Of a stretch of DNA of 7,813 nt, positions 1 to 5,984 are shown piece by piece (the first letter of the stretch is position 1; each line of letters begins with the position of its first letter). A program made the translations under genes and the position numbers. The notes under the pieces were generated by a model, which saw only the letters and a program-made list of their open reading frames with translations, was not told where the DNA came from and did no database searches. Origin of the DNA: an uncultured Cocleimonas sp. (GTDB lineage Bacteria; Pseudomonadota; Gammaproteobacteria; Thiotrichales; Thiotrichaceae). The stretch covers positions 1 to 7,813 of the forward strand of contig CALJIH010000085.1 of assembly GCA_937974135.1 (NCBI GenBank). The letters are read 5' to 3'.

Positions 1-323
1 TAGTGCTGAAAAAATAGAATAAATTGAGCAAATAATGTATTTGTCAGATATAAATTTGATTTGTTTAGATCTAAGTATAATTTAGCCAAGAAGTGCTAAA
101 TTTCCAATAAAGGTCATTTCTGTTTATAAACTACAAAAACGAATCGAGTTTCAGCAAAGTAAGATTGGAGAATAGGACAACTATCAAAGAGTGAGATTTG
201 CAAAATCGTCTAGCCTTGCATAAATAATATTTACGTTATTAGACTTCAAAAACGGAATATCATTCAAAAGTAGGGGGGTGTCTTTTAGAATAACTTTATC
301 TGTCATTAGCTAGCTGATAAGAG
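1..323. other. Intergenic region with no convincing gene
   Basis: No open reading frame of useful length with a ribosome binding site is visible on either strand, and I see no tRNA-like cloverleaf. The stretch is AT-rich, with stop codons in all frames. It contains a perfect TATAAT at 76-81 on the plus strand with only a poor partner (TTTGAT at 55-60, 15-bp spacer), a run of six G at 273-278, and the inverted repeat at 289-328 listed separately. It is the 3' flank of the lytic transglycosylase gene. It may also hold the control region of a gene to the left of the window, which cannot be seen. Confidence 0.6.
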
Positions 324-328
324 TTATT
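289..328. terminator. Stem-loop at the 3' end of the lytic transglycosylase gene
   Basis: AATAACT (289-295) pairs with AGTTATT (322-328), and TTATC (296-300) pairs with GATAA (316-320). This gives 12 base pairs with one bulged G (321) and a 15-base loop that includes AGCTAGCT. The right arm contains the TAA stop (324-326) of the minus-strand gene. Read on the minus strand, no U tract follows the hairpin, so it is not a textbook intrinsic terminator for that gene; it could stabilise the 3' end. Read on the plus strand, it is followed by TTTT (327-330), so it could stop rightward transcription entering from the intergenic region. The pairing is clear; the function is inferred. Confidence 0.42.
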
Positions 329-1160
329 TTGCGGCTAAACGAATTTTATTGTAGCTAATTCCTTCTTTCTTTAAGCGTTTATATTCGCCGTATACTTTCA
401 CGACATAATTTCGAGTTTCTTTGAAAGGAGGAATGCCATCGTATTTTCTTACATTACCAGGCCCAGCATTGTATGCCGCTATCGCTAATTTGTAGTTGCC
501 TTTAAACATGCTTAGCATTTCAGCGATGTATTTTACGCCACCTTGAATATTATGCTCAGGATTCCATGGATCGTTAATTCTTAAGCCCAATGCGGTTTGC
601 GGCATTAATTGCATTAAACCAATAGCACCAACGCGAGAATGAGCGCCTTCATTAAAGCATGATTCTTGCTTAACAATAGCATGTACCAATTCCTCGTCTA
701 CATCATAGATTCGAGAATATATTTGAATAGGTTTTTGGTATACACGTGCTTGTTTATTTAAGTGTTTGTCATTACCACAACCAATGATAATACCGTTATC
801 TCTACCATTAGGATTTACGATATTGCCTAAACTTTTTCTACTTTTACTTTTATTTTTTCTGGTTTTGCGTGACTTTTCATAACCTTTTTTAGCTTTACGT
901 TTAGTTTTGTAAGAAGACTTGAGTTTTTTTGAAGTTTTCTTTGCTAGACTATTTTTGTAAGCACCAGACTTTTTTATTTTAAAAATTTTGACTAGTTTGT
1001 GCCCGCCACCCTTAAGTTTTTCCCCAGTGAGAATTGTTTGGCCGTCTTTAGTGATGTATTTATACATAGCGGCGTGTCCCTGTGTGCTTAAAGCAAACAA
1101 GGAAATAATAAACATAGCGTAAGAAACTACACGTATGACAGTAAAAGTATTTACATTCAT
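324..1160 (-). CDS. Secreted lytic transglycosylase (SLT domain) with a lysine-rich linker
   Basis: This 278-residue enzyme should cleave the MurNAc-GlcNAc bond of peptidoglycan in the periplasm, forming 1,6-anhydro-MurNAc ends. Residues 1-30 form a signal peptide (hydrophobic core about 11-25, likely cut after GHA). Residues about 31-48 (MYKYITKDGQTILT) resemble the short DUF4124 module often found in front of such domains. Residues 74-109 are an almost purely basic linker with 20 Lys/Arg in 36 positions. The SLT domain spans about 140-265. Its motifs are the catalytic Glu166 in VKQES, GLMQLMPQTA (181-190), AYNAGPGNV (229-237), and the closing PPFKETRNYV. The mature protein has only two cysteines, C128 and C168, the second two residues after the catalytic Glu. 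No lipobox is seen, so it is soluble or held by charge. The start gives a complete signal peptide, although the ribosome binding site is weak. Which named Mlt/Slt subfamily it belongs to cannot be decided. Confidence 0.93.
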   Translation of the reverse strand: MNVNTFTVIRVVSYAMFIISLFALSTQGHAAMYKYITKDGQTILTGEKLKGGGHKLVKIFKIKKSGAYKNSLAKKTSKKLKSSYKTKRKAKKGYEKSRKTRKNKSKSRKSLGNIVNPNGRDNGIIIGCGNDKHLNKQARVYQKPIQIYSRIYDVDEELVHAIVKQESCFNEGAHSRVGAIGLMQLMPQTALGLRINDPWNPEHNIQGGVKYIAEMLSMFKGNYKLAIAAYNAGPGNVRKYDGIPPFKETRNYVVKVYGEYKRLKKEGISYNKIRLAAK

Positions 1161-1231
1161 TTATTTACAACAGTCTTTATTTTAATTATTCGTAGACTTT
1201 GGGTTTGTATTATTTTCCAAAAGGTAAATAA

Positions 1232-1260
1232 ATATTAGGGTTTGAATGTGTTTTTGTCTA
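1232..1260 (-). promoter_or_regulatory. Candidate sigma-70 promoter of the lytic transglycosylase gene
   Basis: On the minus strand, TAGACA (1255-1260) matches five of six consensus -35 bases. A 17-bp spacer follows, then TAATAT (1232-1237), matching four of six -10 bases. Transcription would begin near 1225 and give a leader of about 65 nt. It sits in the 134-bp gap between apaG and this gene, so the gene can be expressed apart from apaG. Such matches arise by chance in AT-rich DNA, hence the modest confidence. Confidence 0.4.
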
Positions 1261-1294
1261 ATAACTTAAGATGAAAGGACGGCTTTTTAAGCGT

Positions 1295-1678
1295 TCAGTT
1301 AAGAATTTGAGGTAATGCTAAGGTAAAGGGTTCGATAATAGCATCAAAATGGTGTTCGTCATTAGCTACCATTTGATAGCTCCCATGCATAGAGCCTACT
1401 GGTGTTTCCATCATCGTACCGCTGGTATATTCAAACGATTCACCAGGCTTTAAGTATGGTTGTTCGCCAATAACTCCTTTACCTTTGACTTCTTGTGTAC
1501 GGTTATTGGCGTCTGTAATTATCCAGTGGCGACTTATCAGTTTAGCGCCCATAGTACCTTTGTTAGTTATTGTTACAGTGTAAGCAAAAACATATCGGTT
1601 AGCTTCTGGGTTAGATTCCGCTTCAATGTATTGGGAATCAACATTTACACTGATTTTATAGTCTGAATCATCACTCAT
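1295..1678 (-). CDS. apaG: ApaG family protein (Co2+/Mg2+ efflux protein ApaG)
   Basis: This 127-residue protein is complete and close to the 125 residues of the E. coli protein. It is a single ApaG domain with a fibronectin type III-like beta-sandwich fold, and has no signal peptide, so it is cytoplasmic. Family signatures are YVFAYTVTITNKG (29-41), the glycine motif G66-K-G-V-I-G71 followed by EQPYLKPGE, FEYTSG (82-87) and PVGSMHGSYQM (93-103). The biochemical role of ApaG is unsettled: Salmonella mutants in the homologue (corD) alter cobalt and magnesium handling, and the fold suggests nucleotide or protein binding. In enterobacteria apaG sits with rsmA (ksgA) and apaH; neither is here. 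It is divergent from trmO, and a weak AAGAGA ribosome binding site precedes the ATG. It could share a transcript with the downstream lytic transglycosylase gene 134 bp away, but that gene has a candidate promoter of its own. Confidence 0.96.
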   Translation of the reverse strand: MSDDSDYKISVNVDSQYIEAESNPEANRYVFAYTVTITNKGTMGAKLISRHWIITDANNRTQEVKGKGVIGEQPYLKPGESFEYTSGTMMETPVGSMHGSYQMVANDEHHFDAIIEPFTLALPQILN

Positions 1679-1724
1679 GAGTTTTCTCTTTTATGGTTAT
1701 CGTTTCAACACTTTAGGAATAGTG

Positions 1725-1753
1725 TTAATAATAGGACAGAGCCACAGTATAAT
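1725..1753 (+). promoter_or_regulatory. Candidate promoter of the trmO-dacB-tamAB operon
   Basis: TTAATA (1725-1730, four of six -35 bases), an exact 17-bp spacer and a perfect TATAAT (1748-1753) lie directly before trmO. The usual initiation distance puts the first transcribed base near 1760, one to three bases before the ATG at 1762, so the message would have almost no leader. The -10 box is convincing; the -35 box is moderate. Confidence 0.6.
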
Positions 1754-1757
1754 CCAA
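1728..1757 (-). promoter_or_regulatory. Candidate apaG promoter interlocked with the trmO promoter
   Basis: Read on the minus strand, TTGGAT (1752-1757, three of six -35 bases), an 18-bp spacer and TATTAT (1728-1733, five of six -10 bases) could drive apaG. Initiation would fall near 1721, giving a leader of about 43 nt. Its -10 overlaps the -35 of the trmO promoter, and its -35 overlaps the -10 of that promoter, so the two could not be occupied together. Confidence 0.38.
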
Positions 1758-1761
1758 TTCT

Positions 1762-2475
1762 ATGAATTCATTAGATTTTGAGCCTATCGGCTATATCACC
1801 TCATGTTATAAAGAAAAGTTTGGAATTCCTCGTCAGCCTGGTTTGGTGCCATCAGCTAAGGCACAATTGACTTTAATTGATGCTTTTGATCATGAAAGTG
1901 TTAGAGCTCTGGAAGGTTTCTCACATCTTTGGTTACAGTTTATATTTCATCAAACTCAATCCCACGGATGGAAGTCACTAGTTAGACCTCCACGCTTAGG
2001 CGGAAACAAGAAAATTGGAGTGTTTGCCTCAAGATCAACATTTAGGCCCAATCCTATTGGTTTATCGGTGGTTAAACTAGATGATATTGAAATACATAAA
2101 TCTTCTGTGACTTTGCATTTATTGGGATGTGATCTTTTAAATAAAACACCTATATTAGATATTAAACCTTATCTTCCATATGTTGATGCAATTACTGATG
2201 CTGAAGGTGGTTATGCGCAACAAAAGCCTGAAGTGTTAATGGAAGTTGATTTTACTGAACAGGCAACTTTTCAAAGCAAAGAGGCTAGTCTTCGTTTAGG
2301 TGAAGATATACCTACTTTGATCAAAGAGATATTAGCTTTAGACCCGAAACCTAGTTATCAAAACAATACAGAAATTTTAGATAGAATTTATCGAATGAAA
2401 CTGTATGACTTTGACCTTAGCTGGCAATACTGCGAAAATAACAAAATCAGGGTTTTAGCTATTAACTTAACGTAA
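1762..2475 (+). CDS. trmO: tRNA (N6-threonylcarbamoyladenosine(37)-N6)-methyltransferase TrmO
   Basis: TrmO (formerly TsaA/YaeB) uses S-adenosylmethionine to methylate t6A37 to m6t6A in ANN-decoding tRNAs, chiefly tRNA-Thr, in the cytoplasm. The 237 residues match the E. coli length of about 235 and align from the first residue. Visible signatures are IGYITSCYKEKFGIPRQPG (9-27), FSHLWLQFIFHQ (53-64), RPPRLGG (75-81), GVFASRSTFRPNPIG (86-100), DIKPYLPY (133-140) and the C-terminal LALDPKPSYQ. The N-terminal part is the SAM-binding beta-barrel typical of the family; the C-terminal part is its substrate-binding lobe. The start is firm: an in-frame stop lies at 1750-1752 with no start codon between. 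No Shine-Dalgarno sequence is near, and the promoter sits almost on the ATG. It is the first gene of the operon, 34 bp before dacB. No functional link to the envelope genes behind it is known to me. Confidence 0.96.
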   Translation: MNSLDFEPIGYITSCYKEKFGIPRQPGLVPSAKAQLTLIDAFDHESVRALEGFSHLWLQFIFHQTQSHGWKSLVRPPRLGGNKKIGVFASRSTFRPNPIGLSVVKLDDIEIHKSSVTLHLLGCDLLNKTPILDIKPYLPYVDAITDAEGGYAQQKPEVLMEVDFTEQATFQSKEASLRLGEDIPTLIKEILALDPKPSYQNNTEILDRIYRMKLYDFDLSWQYCENNKIRVLAINLT

Positions 2476-2509
2476 TAAATAATCGAAAATAAACTCAATT
2501 GGGGCTTAA

Positions 2510-4090
2510 ATGGTTTTTTCATTCAGCATTCGGCGTTTGCTTACGCAAGTGCTTGTTTTTATTGTATTGTGTAGCAATACTTTGGTGCTGGCTGATACAA
2601 AAAAACAAGATAAAAATGAGAAAAAAAATACACCTCAATTAGCAAAAACATATTTTCAAAATAATGAGCCAGTGACTCGTCAAACTTTGCCTAAATCTGT
2701 TAGTAAGATTTTAAAAAAATATAATATCCCACAACAAAATATCAGTGTTTATATTCGAGACTTAAACTCAGCTAATGTTATGTTGGAAGTCAACTCTGAC
2801 AAGCTCCGAACACCTGCTTCAACGATGAAGCTTCTAACTACCTACGCCGCTCTTAAAGAAATAGGCCCCAATTACTCTTGGAGAACAGAAGTTTGGTTAC
2901 GAGGAGATTTAAAAGACGGTGTTCTTGATGGTGATTTGGTTTTAAAAGGTTATGGTGATCCTTTTCTTGTGTACGAAAACTTCTGGAAATTAATAAAAAC
3001 CCTCAGAGACAAAGGCTTACAACAAATCAATGGCGATGTAATTATTGATCAAAGTTATTTTGATCTTCCAGAACATAAAACAGGGGCTTTTGATGGTAAA
3101 GCATTTCGTGTTTATAACGCACCTGCCTCAGCATTAATGTTTAATTTTCAAGCCACACGTTTTTTATTTAAACCGAATATAAGCAATGATTCAAAGACCA
3201 ATAAAAATTCTAAAAAACGTAAGAAGAAAAAGAAATCTAAAATAATTGGCACTGTTGATATTACTCCTCTACCTAAAATCGATAATTTTAAGTTTAAAAA
3301 TGAAGTGAAGTTAACATCTGGTCGATGTAGAAAGTCTCATTATCGACCTAAATTTAGTATGAACTCTGATGGCACTTTATTGATCAAAGGTAACTATGCA
3401 GCTGCATGTAAACAGAACTTTATTCTGCGAAGTGTTACTAAACCATATCTGCATGTTTTTAATGCATTTCGAGACTTTTGGTCTGACTTACGTGGGACTC
3501 TTAAGGGGAGTGTAAAATTAGGTAAAGTTTCCCCAAATGATGAAATTTTCCACGTGTATAGCTCTCCAACATTAGGCGAGCAAATGAGATTAATAAATAA
3601 ATGGAGCAATAACGTCATGACAAAACAGTTATTGCTAACGCTAGGTGCTAGAAAATTTTCTGCTCCAGCTACTTGGGAAAAGGGTAGAAGAGCTGTTTTA
3701 GATGTTCTAAAAGAGAGCTGGATTGATACTCAAGGGATTCGTTTGGAAAATGGTTCTGGTTTATCGCGAACCGCAAAAATAAGTGCAAGACAAATGGGTA
3801 ATCTTTTGGAAACTGCTTTTAGAGATCCGCTAATGCCAGAATTTATGGCTTCAATGTCATTACCTGGAGTAGATGGAACACTGGTTAATCGTTTTAGAAA
3901 AGATGACCTTCGCGGTAGAAGCCACTTAAAAACAGGTACTTTAGATTTTGTTACTTCTATAGCTGGATATATGTTAAATCGCCAAGGAAAACGCCTAGTA
4001 GTAGTCATACAACATAATGGAAAAAAAACAGGGGCTGGCAGAGGCGCAAAAATTCAAGATGCCTTATTACGCTGGAGCTTTGAACAATAA
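2510..4090 (+). CDS. dacB: D-alanyl-D-alanine carboxypeptidase/endopeptidase (PBP4, class C low-mass PBP)
   Basis: This periplasmic serine peptidase removes the terminal D-Ala from stem peptides and cuts DD-cross-bridges. The 526-residue length exceeds the roughly 477 of E. coli PBP4. The signal peptide is residues 1-28 (two Arg at 8-9, hydrophobic 10-27, cut near VLA|D), followed by a short Lys-rich stretch. All three penicillin-binding motifs are present: S104-T-M-K107 in TPASTMKL with nucleophile Ser104, S366-N-N368, and K474-T-G476 in HLKTGTLDFV. A large insertion between the first two motifs is typical of class C enzymes. It carries C273 and C300, which may pair, and a charged run at 229-244 with 11 Lys/Arg in 16 residues. 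LPGVDGTLVNRF and the C-terminal AKIQDALLRWSFEQ also fit the family. GGGG at 2501-2504, five bases before the ATG, may serve as ribosome binding site. Its stop lies four bases before tamA, which implies translational coupling. Confidence 0.96.
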   Translation: MVFSFSIRRLLTQVLVFIVLCSNTLVLADTKKQDKNEKKNTPQLAKTYFQNNEPVTRQTLPKSVSKILKKYNIPQQNISVYIRDLNSANVMLEVNSDKLRTPASTMKLLTTYAALKEIGPNYSWRTEVWLRGDLKDGVLDGDLVLKGYGDPFLVYENFWKLIKTLRDKGLQQINGDVIIDQSYFDLPEHKTGAFDGKAFRVYNAPASALMFNFQATRFLFKPNISNDSKTNKNSKKRKKKKKSKIIGTVDITPLPKIDNFKFKNEVKLTSGRCRKSHYRPKFSMNSDGTLLIKGNYAAACKQNFILRSVTKPYLHVFNAFRDFWSDLRGTLKGSVKLGKVSPNDEIFHVYSSPTLGEQMRLINKWSNNVMTKQLLLTLGARKFSAPATWEKGRRAVLDVLKESWIDTQGIRLENGSGLSRTAKISARQMGNLLETAFRDPLMPEFMASMSLPGVDGTLVNRFRKDDLRGRSHLKTGTLDFVTSIAGYMLNRQGKRLVVVIQHNGKKTGAGRGAKIQDALLRWSFEQ

Positions 4091-4094
4091 AGCG

Positions 4095-5984
4095 ATGAAT
4101 TTCATAAAGTATATATTTTTAATATTGAGTTTAATGATTTATCCATCATTGAATTTTGTTTATGCGAATGAAGGGGCGTTATCCGTAGAAGAAGAAACGG
4201 CAGTGCAAAATATTCTTGATGAAAATTCTGAGTCTGTAAAAGAAATAACAAATAAAGACGTTGAAGAAAAATCAGATACCCTTAATGCGAAACAAGCAGA
4301 AATAAATCAAGCACCTTTGAAATTAGCTAAAATCAACGTTACGGGTGTAGAAGACGAGCTAAAGAAAAATATTGAGCTTCATATGCCAGTTACTATCCCT
4401 GAATGTGATGCTGATCGTGGTGATGTAAAACTATTCTTCAATACGGTAAAAAAGAATTTAAGAAAAGCATCTCGTGCTTTAGGGTATTACGATGCTGAAT
4501 TCACTTCCGGTGGTTCTATTGTTAATGGTTGTTGGCAGCTACGCTTAAAAGTTAAAGCAGGAAGGCCTACCAAAGTAATTGGACAGGAGATTAAAGTTAT
4601 AGGTGAAGGAAAAGATGAAGAAGTTTTCAATACCATCTTAAAAGAATTGCCTTATAAAGTCGGCGATGTTTTGAATCACCAGTTTTACTCTGATTTTAAA
4701 TCTAAACTATCAGAAGCCTCTCAAACCTTAGGTTATTTTGATGCAGAATTTGATAAGCATACTATTCGTGTTGATCCTGCATCATATCAAGCCAAAGTAG
4801 CTTTGGTGTTAAAAACAGGGCCTCGTTACCGTTATTCTGACGTGACAATAAATCAAAAGACGCTTTCGAATAAAGCCATTGATAAATTTATCATTCTAAA
4901 AACTGGAAAACCCTTTAAAGCCGAAGATTTAATCAACCAACAACAAATTCTTCAACGAAGTGGTTATTATAAAACCATAAAAATTAATGTTCTTCATGAT
5001 CAAGCAGCCAATAACCGCGTTCCTATTTCGATCGAGTTAACACCAAAAAAACGTAACGCTTATAAATTCAAGGTTGGCTTTGGTTCAGATACTGGAGCAA
5101 GAGTTTCAGCGGAACTTGATCGTCGTTGGACAGGTTCCAAAGGTCGAAAGTTATTGATTAAAACGCAGTATGCACAAACACTTTCAGGAGTCTCACTTCA
5201 ACTCGTGAATCCAAGAGAAAAACCAGAAGATAATAGCTTGGTCTACAACATAGATTGGACTAAAGACTCTAATGATGACGTCGTTGGTAGGAGTATCAAC
5301 ATCGGTGCGAAGTTAATTAGAAAACGAAAAAATGGTTGGATCCAATCAGCATCTATCAATGCACTAAAAGATCGTACCAGAGTACAAGGTGAAGATGAAA
5401 CCCAATCAAATTTATTACTTTTTGGTGTTGGCCTAGAGAAAGTGAAAGCGGATAGTTTAATTTTTCCAACGGATGGTTGGAGAATTAGGTTAGGTTTAAA
5501 TGTAGCCTCAGAAATTTTATTAAGTGATCAAAACGTGTTGCAATTCACAGCTCAAGCAAAACGCGTGATGCCATTCGGTTCGGGACGTTTATTAGGTCGC
5601 GCAAACTACGGGACAACCATAGTCAATGATTTCGAACGTCTTCCAAAAAGTTTGCGATTTTTTGCAGGTGGTGGAAATAGTGTACGTGGGTTTGACTTTG
5701 AAAGTTTGGGAGAATTAAACGCAAATAATAGAAATCGTGGGGGTAAACAGCTAATCGATTTAAGTTTGGAATATCAACATCCAGTTAATGAGAGTTGGAG
5801 TGCAGCTGTTTTTGCTGATGCCGGAAATGCATTTGATGATTTTGATGATATTGATCTTAAAGTAGGCGTTGGTTTCGGTGCAAGATGGAAATCTCCTGTC
5901 GGACCAGTAAGAATTGATGTTGGCTTTCCTCTTGATGATTTCAGTGAACCAAAATTATATTTGAGTGTTGGTTCTGATCTATGA
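4095..5984 (+). CDS. tamA: TamA, outer-membrane Omp85 protein of the translocation and assembly module
   Basis: TamA is an outer-membrane 16-stranded beta-barrel related to BamA that works with TamB in envelope biogenesis, namely insertion of some outer-membrane proteins and, by more recent genetics, lipid transport. I place the start at 4095, giving 629 residues with a clean signal peptide (1-24, cut after VYA); E. coli TamA has 577. An upstream in-frame ATG (4017) would bury the signal peptide behind 26 residues and overlap dacB by 74 nt. A low-complexity acidic stretch (about 25-70) precedes three POTRA domains (about 75-320, beginning KLAKINVTGV). Two have the family's LGYYDAEF or LGYFDAEF motif; the third contains LQRSGYYKTIKI. 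The barrel follows, with the Omp85 loop 6 motif V530-R-G-F533 in AGGGNSVRGF, then DAGNAFDDF and a final strand ending SVGSDL. It is four bases after dacB and overlaps tamB. Confidence 0.95.
   Translation: MNFIKYIFLILSLMIYPSLNFVYANEGALSVEEETAVQNILDENSESVKEITNKDVEEKSDTLNAKQAEINQAPLKLAKINVTGVEDELKKNIELHMPVTIPECDADRGDVKLFFNTVKKNLRKASRALGYYDAEFTSGGSIVNGCWQLRLKVKAGRPTKVIGQEIKVIGEGKDEEVFNTILKELPYKVGDVLNHQFYSDFKSKLSEASQTLGYFDAEFDKHTIRVDPASYQAKVALVLKTGPRYRYSDVTINQKTLSNKAIDKFIILKTGKPFKAEDLINQQQILQRSGYYKTIKINVLHDQAANNRVPISIELTPKKRNAYKFKVGFGSDTGARVSAELDRRWTGSKGRKLLIKTQYAQTLSGVSLQLVNPREKPEDNSLVYNIDWTKDSNDDVVGRSINIGAKLIRKRKNGWIQSASINALKDRTRVQGEDETQSNLLLFGVGLEKVKADSLIFPTDGWRIRLGLNVASEILLSDQNVLQFTAQAKRVMPFGSGRLLGRANYGTTIVNDFERLPKSLRFFAGGGNSVRGFDFESLGELNANNRNRGGKQLIDLSLEYQHPVNESWSAAVFADAGNAFDDFDDIDLKVGVGFGARWKSPVGPVRIDVGFPLDDFSEPKLYLSVGSDL

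Noticed and set aside
273..278. Run of six G in an AT-rich spacer
   Set aside because: A single G run cannot form a quadruplex, and no partner runs lie nearby.
1265..1291. Weak hairpin after apaG (CTTAA with TTAAG, and AAAG with CTTT)
   Set aside because: Only nine pairs with a four-base bulge and no proper U tract on the minus strand. This is too weak to call a terminator.
1460..1666. 68-codon plus-strand reading frame opposite apaG
   Set aside because: It is antisense to a clearly conserved gene, has no recognisable domain, and is explained by the codon pattern of apaG.
2411..2439. Possible promoter inside the trmO 3' end (TTGACC, 17 bp, GAAAAT)
   Set aside because: The -10 box is poor and lies in coding sequence. 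In AT-rich DNA such a match is expected by chance.
3394..4008. Two minus-strand reading frames (74 and 92 codons) opposite dacB
   Set aside because: Both overlap the segment encoding the SxN and KTG motifs of PBP4 and show no independent coding signal.
4017..4094. A longer tamA reading frame beginning at 4017 and overlapping dacB by 74 nt
   Set aside because: It adds 26 hydrophilic residues before an otherwise perfect signal peptide. The ATG at 4095 sits four bases after the dacB stop and gives the expected protein.
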